From: Polyrhizophydium stewartii
Taxonomy: Eukaryota; Chytridiomycota; Chytridiomycetes; Rhizophydiales
NCBI GenBank assembly: GCA_027604665.1
Contig: JADGIZ010000020.1
Location: 1 to 45,853 of the forward strand
Length of the DNA: 45,853 nt
Direction: 5' to 3'
The translations under genes and the position numbers were made by a program. Under the pieces are notes generated by a model that saw only the letters and a list, made by a program, of their open reading frames with translations, made no database searches and had not been told where the DNA came from. Shown here one piece after another: positions 20,204-31,218 of the stretch; position 1 is the first letter of the stretch; each line of letters opens with the position of its first letter.

Positions 20204-22471
20204 GTTTGTGATAGGATAAACAAGTTAGGTGCATAGTTTATAGAGGAAGTTAAGCAATTACAATATTAATATTATGCTCCGTTATATACACCTATGTAGA
20301 CTAATTTCCTATTAGTTCTGACCTATTTATTAAAACTTCAACTGTTTATTGAGATTAGGAAATCTTCTTCTTACATTTGACTAACTCCTAAGGACCATCT
20401 GGTCCTCGACCCTCAACATTGAAGGTCTTCAACCCCGTGTGGGCCCGTTCAGTCGCCACTCGTGGCTCATTAGTTCTCCTCTAAATACTGACTATTTTTT
20501 TATCATCATACGAGTTGTGTGTGTTTATCGTCTGATTATTTCCGCAACCGCGCTATTAACAGCTCCAAGGAGCTTCTTGACTTAACTATCGATCCAGAGG
20601 ATAGACTATCCAATCCAATAATATACAGATTACTCCTGATTATACTTTATTATATAATTGTCAGACATTCGAGGGATGCTCAGGGACCTATCCTCAGATA
20701 GAGCCGCTATTCCCAGTATTTGATAATTAACTACAACTAATTCGAATAAATAGAACTTCTACTGTCTAGTTTGAACGGTTATACCAACCATTGTAAAAGA
20801 TCTCTATACCCTGAAAGTATTAATCATATGGTGTAGTCTAACTTCCTTTTAGCCAATGTGAGGTCCAATCTAATAGAAATAAAAGAAATCAACAATGTTG
20901 ATTCAGCTTTGTTTCTCAACTTTTATTATCACCATTGCTTTCATAGAAACACTTTTAGTTTTATTTGAAACTTCATGAGATCCTTGTAAATAATCTAGAG
21001 ATTTTAGGATCCTGGCAAATACCAATTGGTCAGATCAGTTAATTTACACCAGTTAGCTGTAGAACCTATTTCCATAAAGTTAAAAATCAATTACTGATTA
21101 CTCAGAAGGGAAAATATTATGAATGGTCAACCTATGGAAATCCAATTATAAGATGTTGTATAACCTTTTAATTAAAAATTCTGATGAAGATTCTATATGA
21201 TTGGTTAAAAATCTATGAAAGATTTACAAGTTAACCTAAAATAGAGAGAAGCTCTAAAAGAGCTAGTCTTTACATTGGTCATTAATAAAAATAATCTCAA
21301 CATGTAAGCTTCTTTCTTTTGAGCAATTTACAATTGCGATAATTTGGGAACACAAGATCAACTAATTACAAAATAGTTAATATTACACCTATTATTTTTT
21401 CTGTATTGTTATTATCTTCCTCCTCCACATTTTGTTAAGATCTATCCTGTCATTACATTAATTAGCCATTGTAGATTTGTCCAGCAGCCACACTGACGGG
21501 TGCCGAAGGAAAACCATTGGAGGGACATTACTTTTGAGAATAGTGTAGCACCTCTCTATCTAGCATTACAAAAACAACTTCTCCTAAAAGAATACAATGC
21601 TGATATATTAATGAACAGATAAAATGATTCAAACCAATGATAATTGAAAATAAATATTTATTCAAGATCTTCTAGGTTTAACAAGAATCTAGATTCTCAT
21701 AGAGTTACAGTAGAAATAATTGGTTCGGACTAAAATACAAGCAGCTCAATCTAATTTCAATTGAATCTCATTTACCTTGAACATGGTGAGCGATATGAAT
21801 GTGTAGATCATTTCCTTCAATTATCAATGTTGACCAGAAGCTCCTTGGAGCTGTTGATAGATTTGGCATTGGCTCTCATTACTGCTTGTTAAGAAAGATT
21901 TATAACATATTCTAGATAACACTTCAATTACTAATGAATAAAGTGATAACAATAAACCTTTATCTGCAGTTGGTTATGTAAAATCTCTTTATAGATTGTA
22001 GTTGGCTTCATGATAGTTACAAACCAATGAATTGAATCAACTTAGTTGATTGATTGAACGATTAGGATATTTGATATACAATGGTACGAATTCTTTAAGT
22101 CCACTGATTGGAATTTGACCAGTTGATTTAGACTTTCGGCTTTAAATGTCTATGCTCTAATTGTCTTATTACACCTAAACCTTTTGAGATTCGGATTAGA
22201 TATTGTCACTCCGCGACGTAACCGTAGACAGCAATATTGAGAGCAACCTTTGGGGATCAATTCTGACATCTAATTACTAGTCTTAGTACCTTTAATCTGT
22301 TATTCGCATTATATCCGGTTTAATTATCTCCTATTCTAGATATGGTCACTCATGTACATGAGTTAATTAATCAGAACTTAGCCTAAAAATGAGCTACAAA
22401 AATAGGTCGAAATATCCCACTATAAATACTTTTATTATAAAAATACACTGGATATATAATTACAACTGAAT

Positions 22472-22507
22472 CGGGCGGCGCGTCAGCTCGCGCCTAGCGA
22501 CGCCCTA
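22472..22507 (+). repeat. AGCTCGCGC-core element, CGGGC/GCCC arms
   Basis: It is the partner of 1386-1421 and shares AGCTCGCGCCTAGCGACG and the CCCTA end. Confidence 0.75.
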
Positions 22508-22543
22508 ACAGACTTAATGATAATTCAATTAAATAGCCTTTTA

Positions 22544-23037
22544 AGCGGATACGCGGTTGGTGAAAAGACATTATCCAGAATATTAATCGCCAATTCGCCT
22601 CGTCTTCAAGTTGGTTTGCTATAGATTAACTTGTCATTAAGTTGTAGCGTAATTAGGTTACGATCTAGTCGAATGGTTTTGGTACTTATTTATCAACTTC
22701 CCCTTTATATTCACAATATTTTCTGCAAATCGGCCCGGAGGGGCGATTAGCGCGACGACGTCGCGCCAATCTATACTAAATTAGCTGGTTAATTCAGTTT
22801 ACCAATCCTCAATACCTTAAAGCTTAAATAGGTGCTACTGATTAATTTATTATTTTCTTGAATGCTAATGGGTTTAATTCCTATCTGCCCTATTTACTCA
22901 GATGTCGAAGATGGGATCATTGAATCTTGATCACCTTTCTCAGTTGGGCGCGGGTTAGATTTCCTCCTTTTATTATTCCTATTACACTGTACATCAGCAT
23001 GTTTGGCATTCTACTAGCAAATCCTGGTAATCTCAAT
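22544..23037. repeat. 494-bp near-tandem duplication, copy 1
   Basis: It starts AGCGGATACGCGG and ends GGTAATCTCAAT. It is identical by eye to 23081-23574, with 43 unrelated bases between the copies. It contains a CGGCCCGGAGGGGCGAT element at 22727. Confidence 0.93.
22727..22772 (+). repeat. CGGCCCGGAGGGGCGAT element, GACGACGTC variant
   Basis: The centre is GCGCGAC-GAC-GTCGCGC, against GCGCGAC-TA-GTCGCGC at 5374 and 4435. The stem is the same and the loop is altered. Confidence 0.85.
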
Positions 23038-23080
23038 AAGCATTTAGACAGATCCAGTTAAAGTAAGCTGGTTCAATTCT

Positions 23081-23574
23081 AGCGGATACGCGGTTGGTGA
23101 AAAGACATTATCCAGAATATTAATCGCCAATTCGCCTCGTCTTCAAGTTGGTTTGCTATAGATTAACTTGTCATTAAGTTGTAGCGTAATTAGGTTACGA
23201 TCTAGTCGAATGGTTTTGGTACTTATTTATCAACTTCCCCTTTATATTCACAATATTTTCTGCAAATCGGCCCGGAGGGGCGATTAGCGCGACGACGTCG
23301 CGCCAATCTATACTAAATTAGCTGGTTAATTCAGTTTACCAATCCTCAATACCTTAAAGCTTAAATAGGTGCTACTGATTAATTTATTATTTTCTTGAAT
23401 GCTAATGGGTTTAATTCCTATCTGCCCTATTTACTCAGATGTCGAAGATGGGATCATTGAATCTTGATCACCTTTCTCAGTTGGGCGCGGGTTAGATTTC
23501 CTCCTTTTATTATTCCTATTACACTGTACATCAGCATGTTTGGCATTCTACTAGCAAATCCTGGTAATCTCAAT
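23081..23574. repeat. 494-bp near-tandem duplication, copy 2
   Basis: This is the second copy of 22544-23037. It includes a second CGGCCCGGAGGGGCGAT element (23264-23309). Confidence 0.93.
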
Positions 23575-23888
23575 TGGGATCTAGTAGAATTGCATTTGAA
23601 AAGTATTATCCCAAACTCTACATAGAATTAGGCACCTAATATGAGTTATTACAAAATCGAAATGGGCTTATTAAACTACGCAGGAGCTTGAAATGGCTCC
23701 GGATACAAATTGCGCCGCGTATCAGTTCTGGATCTTACTATTGTCTATTTATGCCATAGCACCTACGGTGCGATTATGTTTAGCTTGATATGTGTATAGA
23801 TCAATAACCAATAATTAGGTACAATCCTTATAATAAATAAAACCAGGACTAGTCGAAGTTTGAAAATAGAACGTATGATCGTAGCAAA

Positions 23889-23908
23889 TTGGAGCGGCTC
23901 TTAGCGGG
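23889..23908 (+). repeat. TTGGAGCGACTCC family, degenerate
   Basis: TTGGAGCGGCTCTTAGCGGG. One base of the GGAG/CTCC hairpin is mismatched. Confidence 0.65.
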
Positions 23909-24048
23909 CCACGGTGCACCCTCCTAAGATGGCTTAGGTAATTATTATAATTGCTAAACAACCACAGATTGATCAGATTCAGTTATTTCACTAATCTAGA
24001 TAAGTTAGGTTAATCGCTAGGTGTGGCTAGCCTATGTCATGCTTCATC

Positions 24049-24084
24049 GGGCCCTAGCCTGCGCGAGCTGCGCGGAAAGGGCCC
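24049..24084 (-). repeat. AGCTCGCGC-core element, GGGCCC arms, reverse
   Basis: GGGCCC arms at 24049 and 24079 enclose TAGCCTGCGCGAGCTGCGCG, the reverse complement of the core at 26140-26176. Confidence 0.8.
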
Positions 24085-24285
24085 TAACCGGCCCGCCCCA
24101 CCCGGGACCCGGAGCGGCTCCGCCGCGGCAAGGGGTCCCGGGGCCTTTAAGGCCTCGAGGGGCGGGGGGGCGCCTCAGGCGCCCCGACGCTCAAGCGTGC
24201 TGACGCGACTAGCGTCCGCGACCGATCTTCGATCACCGCCCCTCAAGGGGCGGGCCTCAGAAGAGCTTCTGAGGCGACGTCGCGG
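24085..24285. repeat. Dense hairpin string with nested element
   Basis: CGGGACCC (24103) and GGGTCCCG (24133) are arms around GGAGCGGCTCCGCCGCGG (24111-24128), a TTGGAGCGACTCC-family member nested inside another palindrome. Then follow GGCCTTTAAGGCC (24142), GGGGCGCCTCAGGCGCCCC (24167-24185), ACGCTCAAGCGT (24187), GATCTTCGATC (24224) and CCGCCCCTCAAGGGGCGG (24236-24253). The end is the same 30-nt GCCTCAG...GACGTCGC module as at 41-70 (24254-24283). Frames open through it are by-products of the GC content. Confidence 0.9.
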
Positions 24286-24610
24286 CCAAGATTGTTTGTA
24301 ACTACTAAATCCTTCAAGGTTAAATTCAAAATTGTTTTTTAACTATTTACACAACCGAAGGTGGCTAAATCTAGGACCCTTAAAGGGTCCGGGTTACAGA
24401 ACCTTTAGCTCATCATGAAAACCTTTTGGGCTTTTTGAATCTATTAAACCTTCTGACGTTCAAAAGCAGCTTCTTGCTCTGCTCACTATAGAGGAGATCA
24501 AATATCAACTGAAGCATTCTATGATTTGTGTATATTCACTCAATTCTCAATAAGTGGCCTCAGAGTTTTGAGTTATTGTCATATAGTCCTTATTTATATG
24601 TAAAGGTCAA

Positions 24611-24650
24611 TCGTGGAGGTTCCGGGCGGAGCCAGGGACCGGAACCTCGA
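24611..24650 (+). repeat. GTGGAGG...CCTCGA element with long hairpin
   Basis: TCGTGGAGGTTCCGGGCGGA continues into GCCAGGGACCGGAACCTCGA. The element at 26221-26258 is its reverse complement, outer TCG/CAC asymmetry included. Confidence 0.9.
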
Positions 24651-25036
24651 TAATACGTCATCTTCCTGCTACAGTATATGGTCTTAATAGGATAGGACTG
24701 AAAAAGAGTCTAAAAGGTAGAGGTTATATATCTTGACTAGAATCGGCCGTGAGGGCGATTCCCACTGACGTGGTGCAATCTAATGTTGGAATGCACAAAT
24801 GTGTAACAGGCCTAGGCAAATACCCAACAGATACGGATGGTCATTTTAAAAATAGTAGATTGCTTTAAACTAACTAGGTAAATGTGAGGCGATCAATTAT
24901 GGTAGCGCCCTCTATAAATTCTTGAATCTTTTGTAATCTACTACACCTTTACAACTTTATCTGTTACACCTACAACTATAATCGACTAAGTCGATCCGTT
25001 ATTCAAGTGATTCATTATTTTATCTACTATCTGTAA

Positions 25037-25069
25037 GGACGTCGCTGAACGCGAGCTCACGCGCCGTCC
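25037..25069 (+). repeat. AGCTCGCGC-like core, GGACG/CGTCC arms
   Basis: GGACG and CGTCC flank TCGCTGAACGCGAGCTCACG. It is a diverged member with a third arm sequence. Confidence 0.65.
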
Positions 25070-25407
25070 GCTCAAAGTTCTAATAAGATCGCTAGCCGCT
25101 TCTAATTAATCAGTTCATTATCGACCAACTAAGTAGGTTCTGCTTTTTGTTTAAGTAATTAGTGCTATGGATCTTTAGATGCAAAGATGAGATAGATCTG
25201 AAAGATCGACAAGCATATCTGAATTACCGATGAAACAATCTTGACTCTTATTACAATGTTTTCTTATGTAGAAAAATAGGTGCTCAATCCTCCCCGCTGC
25301 CTAGACCAGCCTCAGCGATATTTGATCGCTCCCAATACGTTCACCTTTACATTACAATAGCACCACAAGTACTTTATATGACATAATGATAACAGAAAAA
25401 GGAGAAG

Positions 25408-25425
25408 TTGGAGCGACTCCTAGCG
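25408..25425 (+). repeat. TTGGAGCGACTCC family, TAGCG variant
   Basis: TTGGAGCGACTCCTAGCG, then unrelated spacer. Confidence 0.7.
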
Positions 25426-25832
25426 TCTTTAAAACTGCTTATCATATACATCATCTACTCTGTTATGGGATGTAGCTGGTTTAGAAATGACAGCACAGGA
25501 TAGAGGATCGATACTCCTGGGGAATAGACAAGAGTAACAAAGAAGCCGTATGAAGATAAAAAACGTTCATTCGGGTATCTATTCTAATCAATCTAAACCA
25601 AGATTCACTCAAATATGAAAAGGTGTAGATAAAGGTCTATTTACGGTCCAGTTTATACAGATGAATTTTATAAAAGCAACATCTGCTTGGCTTATCCCTG
25701 ATCAAAACTATTTATCTTCAGCTTAGTTGATTTATTACTGAATAAGCACTCTTATAGTGCTCCCTTAGTTTAGACATAAGAACCTCAATAGAAACCGGAC
25801 GGAGGGCGGCCATGATTGAAATCAATCATTTC

Positions 25833-26078
25833 CTGAGCCGCGACGTCGCCTCAGAAGCTCTTCTGAGGCCCGGTGCTTGAAGCACCGGCGGCCCCCCCAT
25901 CTTCGATGGGGGGCCGGTCGCGGAGTGACGGGCCCCCTGTAGGGGCCCCCCGCCCCTCAAGGGGGCGGGCCGGAGCGACCGGAGCCTTGTAAAGGCTCCT
26001 ACGTCGCACCTACGAGGCCTTGGCCTCGGGACCCCTTAAGGGTCCATCAGGAGGCGACGTCACGACCGCTCCGCTGCG
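25833..26078. repeat. Large hairpin-string block, copy 3 (without extra hairpin)
   Basis: It matches 11451-11722 module by module. At 25920-25929 it reads GCGGAGTGAC continuously where copy 1 has the 27-base hairpin insert. It ends GGAGGCGACGTCACGACCGC, against GGCTAGTCACGACCGC in copy 1. Confidence 0.92.
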
Positions 26079-26139
26079 CTCAATCCTTTTCAGTAAACTT
26101 ACACTATTTGGCCGCTAGTCGCCTCTGAAGCATTCAATC

Positions 26140-26176
26140 GGGCCCGTGAACGCGCAGCTCGCGCAGGCTAGGGCCC
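26140..26176 (+). repeat. AGCTCGCGC-core element with GGGCCC arms
   Basis: GGGCCC at 26140 and again at 26171, with GAACGCGCAGCTCGCGCAGG between. The core matches 2172-2208, which has GGACCC/GGGTCC arms. Confidence 0.85.
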
Positions 26177-26220
26177 TAACCGGCTTAGTCACGGCCGCCG
26201 CTTCAATTATTCCGCTATTG

Positions 26221-26258
26221 TCGAGGTTCCGGTCCCTGGCTCCGCCCGGAACCTCCAC
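26221..26258 (-). repeat. GTGGAGG...CCTCGA element, reverse of 24611
   Basis: TCGAGGTTCCGGTCCCTGGC continues into TCCGCCCGGAACCTCCACAA. It is the exact reverse complement of 24611-24650 across the paired part. Confidence 0.9.
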
Positions 26259-26502
26259 AACTTAATCCTTATTCGTAAATTGCCAATTGATAGCTTCAGA
26301 TTAGAGGCCGGTACATCTTCCTGCTACTCAACTAACTTTAGCTTAACTCATGAAATGAGTGACCAGAGGTTGCTCGTTCTTCTACCAGAATGTCTGCTCC
26401 TGATTTACTAAATAGGGATAATGATCGAAGGTGTAACAATTGCTAAAAACCAGTTCGATACGAGCTAAAGGTTTTAACTAGTACAAGTAAAATGTATGTC
26501 AG

Positions 26503-26522
26503 CCGCAGCGGAGCTGCTCCAA
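26503..26522 (-). repeat. TTGGAGCGACTCC family, GCAGC/GCTGC sub-type, reverse
   Basis: CCGCAGCGGAGCTGCTCCAA. Both stem strands carry the change, so pairing is kept. Confidence 0.85.
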
Positions 26523-26665
26523 GTTCTGGTTTACCCCACTATGTGGTCTTTATCTTTCCCTATTAACAGTATTTTATAGAGCAAGGGTTGAGATGGAAAT
26601 TAGCTTCAGATACTAAACTTATTTAACGGTTTATACTAAAATTGAACAAAGGAATCACGTAATGA

Positions 26666-26684
26666 CGCAGCGGAGCTGCTCCAA
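26666..26684 (-). repeat. TTGGAGCGACTCC family, GCAGC/GCTGC sub-type, reverse
   Basis: CGCAGCGGAGCTGCTCCAA, 160 bases from the previous copy and the same sub-type. This suggests local spread or conversion. Confidence 0.85.
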
Positions 26685-27001
26685 CAATTGATAACCACCA
26701 TGGGTGATTGGAAAGCTTTTACTTGACTTCTATAAATTCATATAGAGCTTTTATTACAAGATATCTCCTCATGTATCTGAGCTATTGCCTGGAGCATAGC
26801 GACTTCAAATTATTTGGAACATTCACAAATGAAATTGATTAGATATATAGGAATAAAGTAAGTAAATAAAACACCTAATCGGGGACCATAACCTTGACAA
26901 AGTCGAGAAATGGGTCGGGCTACGTCGCGGCTGTACCATCTTTAGTTCCAAGCATTAGTTTTTCGAGGTTTCGGTCAAAGTTTTAGATTGCACCCAAATA
27001 C

Positions 27002-27045
27002 GCGGTCCTCCCGCGGCTCAAGCCGCTTTCTTAGGGACGGACCGC
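27002..27045. repeat. GCGGTCC...GGACCGC element, copy 2
   Basis: It has the same termini and CTCC as 2771-2813. The inner hairpin is GCGGCT-CAA-GCCGC instead of AGCGGC-TTT-GCCGCT. Confidence 0.8.
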
Positions 27046-27609
27046 TGAGGGAATAAAAAGAAACAAAGAAAAAGCACCAAAGCTGTTCAACTCAAATGAT
27101 TGCATTCAAATCATAATACATTGTGCCTAAAAAACTATATGAAAGATCTAATATCTGTACTAATTGACTAGCTACTGGTAATAAGGATTAGCAAGCGGAT
27201 GCGCCGGGTTATGTCTTATCCCAAAGGCATCTAGGACATCCAAGTGGTATATGGATTGGACATATAACCTGAATCTAAGCGGCTTTATACCCTTTTTACT
27301 CTAGATAGGATTTTATTGGTGCTCATCGTCCTAGTCTGCTTCAGGACTATAAGATATCCCCTAATTTTACCATCTATTGGGCAAGCTACTACTCGAGGGA
27401 GATAAAAAACCAGCAATTATGTAGCTAAAATCGATGTATATTTATTTGGAGTACTCATCCATTGACAATATTGGGGGTTTAACCTGATTACCCCCATCAT
27501 AATTAGTATAATCTATTATTTGTATTAGTCTAATCAGACCTGTCTATCAGAATTCAACCATTACATTAAATCCAAGCAGCTTTGTTCATCAAGATAATTC
27601 ACAATCAAC

Positions 27610-27646
27610 GGACGGCGCGTTAGCTCCCCCCGTACGGGGGTCGTCC
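27610..27646 (+). repeat. GGACG...CGTCC element carrying an inner hairpin
   Basis: GGACGGCGCGTTAGCTC leads into CCCCCGTACGGGGG, and CGTCC closes the outer arm. It looks like the AGCTCGCGC-core type with the core right half replaced by a hairpin. Confidence 0.65.
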
Positions 27647-27851
27647 TAACGATTGTTGTTTATTCCTTTATATGTACATATCTAATCTTCTTAATTGTTT
27701 ATACAAAGAGGATTCATTTGTCATCTTTTCATTCCAGGATTTCGGCTTTATTTTCCCTATATACTCCATCAAATAGGGGGGAGGGGAGATAGGTAAAAGA
27801 CGATTATTAGATCTAGAATATACCCTAACGAATCAATTTGATAATTGGCCC

Positions 27852-27945
27852 TAGCGGCCCGAGCGGGATGCGAGCGTAACCGACGCTACGGTGTCCCAAA
27901 CGCAGTGCGTGGAGAGGAGCTAGGTGGAGCGGGACCCCTCGCTAC
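27852..27945. other. GC-rich stretch without a simple hairpin repeat
   Basis: About 95 bases are GC-rich but not built from the usual modules. I see one imperfect stem AGCGT-AACCG-ACGCT (27873-27887) inside GGGA...TCCC. I found no second copy in the window. It could be a structured RNA or a diverged hairpin string. I cannot assign it. Confidence 0.4.
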
Positions 27946-28832
27946 TAAGCTCCAAAGGAGCCTTTTACAAGTATTTTTAAAGAGTCAATTTGATCATAGG
28001 GATTTTTAGTTGGAAGTATCGAGCACAAGCAGTCAGCGCGGTGCCACAGGATGTACCACGAGGAACTTATTATTTAAGAAGAGTGTTCTACTATTACCGA
28101 ATGGATTTTAGTAGAAGCTATATTAAAAGGACCGCACGCGTGATTCTACAAATCTCTTCAGCTCTTACAGAGCTTATAATGTACGGCTTATCCATAAGAA
28201 TGGTTACTAGAATATTACTTAGACTTGACAAGATTAGAAAAGATGAACCTCCTAGTAAAAATTCTACAAGAAGGCGGACCGGAGGTCCTACAAGATCTTG
28301 CATATTCAATCCTATACTTGGTTTCTGCTCATATTACACCACCTACAGACTAACTCTTCTTATTAACTGATCTGTTCCTTATTCTTAGTTGATCTACATA
28401 TTTTGAGATTTTGGGGTTATTTTCCTGGTGTCGATAACGAAATTGGATCTACATTGATAGACTTAAATAGGACGCTTACCTCTGGCAACTACTTTATTAT
28501 AATGCTGATAAGTTCTATACTCATCTATGTCTCTAGCCAGTTCCTACGGAGCTTCTTCATAACCAGTTTTACTTCTTAACATATCTATTTAATTAATCTA
28601 GATCTTGAATTATAGTTTCATTAGTAAGCAATTATTTAATTGCTCAATCATGCTTCTAGCTTGGACCTCAGTCTATTGAGTAAATCTTCCCCCTACTTTA
28701 AGATATAACCCTGACAACTAAAACAATATAACAATTAGCATGGTATCTCTAATAAACAGGTAATAAAAAATTACCAATCTTATTTAGGTTGAAGTCATCT
28801 ATTTGGATAACTAAAAGATTTCATTTCCAGGA

Positions 28833-28845
28833 CGCGACGGAGCCA
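28833..28845 (-). repeat. TTGGAGCGACTCC family, truncated
   Basis: CGCGACGGAG runs directly into CCAAAA, so the TCGCT arm is missing. It reads as a deletion of one hairpin arm. Confidence 0.5.
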
Positions 28846-29012
28846 AAAGTGGTGAAACCAGCAGAAAAAGGTTTTGTGATGGTTAATCGTCGTTTGTTTT
28901 ATCAGGCCCTCCTAAGGCCACACTAATAATAAGAAGTTATCTCTGAGCGGAATACGCCGTGGATTGCTAGACTGTCTATTTTGATCGACTCCGTCGCGGT
29001 CAATTGCTGCTG

Positions 29013-29041
29013 GATGCGTGCGTACATTCCATAAATAGCTA
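29013..29041 (+). repeat. 29-bp dispersed repeat without palindrome
   Basis: It is identical to 12295-12323 but continues into AAAGAATTGG instead of a GC-rich palindrome. It is a candidate unoccupied site. Confidence 0.85.
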
Positions 29042-29207
29042 AAGAATTGGCATCTAATGGAATAGTTAACCAGTTCTAACATATAAAGATTGTTGAATAA
29101 ACCTCCCGAGTCTTAAATAGATAAATAAGTAAACCCTCTATAAAATGTAAGCTATCTGTTGGAAACAATCGTAACTCAATTAACTAGAAAGCATGATATT
29201 AAATTAA

Positions 29208-29220
29208 TCGTGGAGGTGGA
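29208..29220 (+). repeat. GTGGAGG end, solitary
   Basis: TCGTGGAGGTGGA matches the left terminus of the GTGGAGG...CCTCGA family. No matching right end follows, so it is a fragment. Confidence 0.5.
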
Positions 29221-29398
29221 CGATATTATTCGAAAGTACGATTAGCCACCCAGGCGGGCCGAATCAAAGAAAAGGCAAAATGGTAAACAATCGATCTTTC
29301 GTAGTTAAATAAAATAGGTTGATTATTCCTATAACACTTCGCTCACCCTGGTGGGATCTGATCCGTTCATCGGGATAAACAAGAATTTCTCTGAAAAG

Positions 29399-29513
29399 CT
29401 GCGCGGAGCTCGCGCTAGCGACCGCAGCGGAGCGGAGTGGCGGGGGCCCCCCTTAGGGGGGCCCCCCCGGATCTGAAGGATCCGGGCCTCAGAAGAACTT
29501 ATGAGGCGACGCC
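29399..29513. repeat. GC-rich hairpin string, copy 2 of the 1/29446 pair
   Basis: GCTGCGCGGAGCTCGCGC and CCGCAGCGGAGCGG lead into GCCCCCC-TTA-GGGGGGC (29446-29462). Next come CCCC, then CCGGATCTGAAGGATCCGG (29467-29485), and a GCCTCAG hairpin with two changes (GAACTTATG). Compared with 1-70 only the CCGGATC hairpin is reversed, while its neighbours keep order and orientation. Confidence 0.92.
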
Positions 29514-29580
29514 ACGGCTCCGGCTTTGAAACTAATAATCTATGTGGTGTTGAGATATTGAAGGTTTATTATTTTTAGAA

Positions 29581-29652
29581 CCACCACCTAAGTGGTGGGT
29601 CGCCCCCCACCCGGTGCTTCAAGCACCGCCCCCCTCAATGGGGGGCGGGGCC
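29581..29652. repeat. Hairpin string with flipped GGTGCTT hairpin
   Basis: CCACCAC-CTAA-GTGGTGG is followed by GGTGCTTCAAGCACC (29613-29627) and CGCCCCCCTCAATGGGGGGCG. The GGTGCTT hairpin is the reverse complement of those at 11490 and 25872. Confidence 0.85.
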
Positions 29653-29721
29653 GATTCTAGTTTGTTATTATCGAGCAGCTACGCGATTGGTCGTGAACAA
29701 ACTATTTCTGCACAACCAACA

Positions 29722-29760
29722 ATCGTGGAGGTGAACGCACCGCGGGCACGTCCACCTCGA
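29722..29760 (+). repeat. GTGGAGG...CCTCGA element
   Basis: TCGTGGAGGTGAACGCACCG continues to CACGTCCACCTCGA. The termini are conserved and the inner part is unlike the other copies. Confidence 0.75.
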
Positions 29761-30065
29761 ATAAATGAGGTTTCACTGCCTACCTCACCGGTTTGTTTAA
29801 ATATACTATGGGAAAGGTTAGGGAACAAATAGGAAAAGATTAAGAATCATTTAGTAAAAGAAGGATAAACTAAAGATTAGATGTTACTCATTGTTATTAT
29901 CCATCGACCCAGGGTCGATCTTGATGGTTTTCATCCTCTCTTAGGTTAGTCAAAATCGTTTATAAGCTTAGAATCTTCCTACAGTAGTTAATCGAGAATA
30001 AAATCCTCTTCTTAAATAGTATAAAGCTTTAATTCAATATACTTCAAATAAATCGTATAGGAACA

Positions 30066-30083
30066 AGAGCAACTCCGTTGCGA
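30066..30083 (+). repeat. TTGGAGCGACTCC family, GCAAC/GTTGC sub-type
   Basis: AGAGCAACTCCGTTGCGA, the same paired change as at 19814. Confidence 0.75.
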
Positions 30084-31190
30084 TGAATTGTCAATTCTAA
30101 TGTCCTTTCGATCAATTAATTGATCTTAATAGAGAACCATATAATTTACCAACTATTAAACTTCAATTTCAGTTCAACCTAATTGATGTTCATACTAATT
30201 CTATAAGACCCTGTAAGACACTACAATCAATAGGGAAACTGTTTATTCAATTGCTTATTAAATTTTAAACGAGTAATATTTCATTTTAGAATTTATAAGA
30301 TGATGACCATTAAGAAATTATATAAATTTAATTAGGAGGAACCTATAAGTAAGACAATATGCGTAATAAGAATAATGTTGAAGTGTAGCATATAAATGGA
30401 GTAGGAGTACAAAAAGGAAGATGAGAGTTAAAAGATCACATAGGATGGAGTGGCAGGAAGTGATAATAGAGTAGTGGTATAAGGGATGAAACAAGAATAG
30501 AACATCTTGTTTGCCTACATATCAATTAAGAATCAAACCTCATGTAGTTCTTAGAAATAGACGATTCGAACTTAACCAGTAGACAAAGACAACTAGTAAT
30601 ATTTTTTATAGTCGCACGTATTATTCCAGCATATGTAGATGTCTATAAAATTGTAATTGGAACATAGGTGTTACACCTTTAGTACTACAAAATGCGCAAT
30701 ACAAATCATGAACATCTTTAGAATAAATTGTAGATCCACGGTTAAAAGTGAGGTAGTTATTAGCAAAATCAACTATGACGGAATAGCCTGGCGTGTTCAT
30801 TATAACCCCGATCGGACTAGCGTGCGTGGCGTCCGATTTAACTGATTATAGTGATTCAGATAGTATGATAACTGATCTATTTGACTATCATTATAAGTAA
30901 ATATAACGGGTCTACAATATATTTCCATAATTGAGGTGCCTTTGATGGTAACTTAATCTTAAAAGGACTAATTAAAGCTGGATATAAAATAAGATTGATT
31001 GAGGAACTAATAACTTATCTTAGAGAGAGACAATAGCCTGTTATTCAGTTCGTGGAGATCTTCTAGAATTTGCATTTCTTATCTAAGCTTTACAGAGGAT
31101 TCGTAATAACATCTATTTTGGATGTGAAGGGTTCTAAATCTCGTTATAACACTATACGAGCATATACAACTAGAAACAAAGAGAAAATCG

Positions 31191-31218
31191 ATCCTGTATA
31201 GGGTCCCTTGAGGACCCG
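31191..31218. repeat. GGGTCC-CTTGA-GGACCC hairpin, copy 1
   Basis: ATCCTGTATAGGGTCCCTTG and AGGACCCG are identical over 28 bases to 45315-45342, about 14 kb away. The flanks differ. Confidence 0.85.

Noticed and set aside
21480..21520. CCAGCAGCCACACTGACGG resembling the small-subunit rRNA 530 region
   Set aside because: Only nine bases agree with GCCAGCAGCC, and the following GCGGTAA and all other rRNA landmarks are absent.
24021..24301. Two overlapping frames of 60 and 92 codons
   Set aside because: They are open because the hairpin string is GC-rich and lacks stop codons. The residues are a direct reading of palindromes. The same applies to 5137-5354, 5475-5669 and 11469-11654.
27990..28370. 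Longest open frame, 126 codons on the plus strand
   Set aside because: Length is within chance expectation for the base composition. It reads through local hairpins, overlaps an opposite-strand frame, has no recognisable domain or upstream signal, and neighbouring frames are equally composed.
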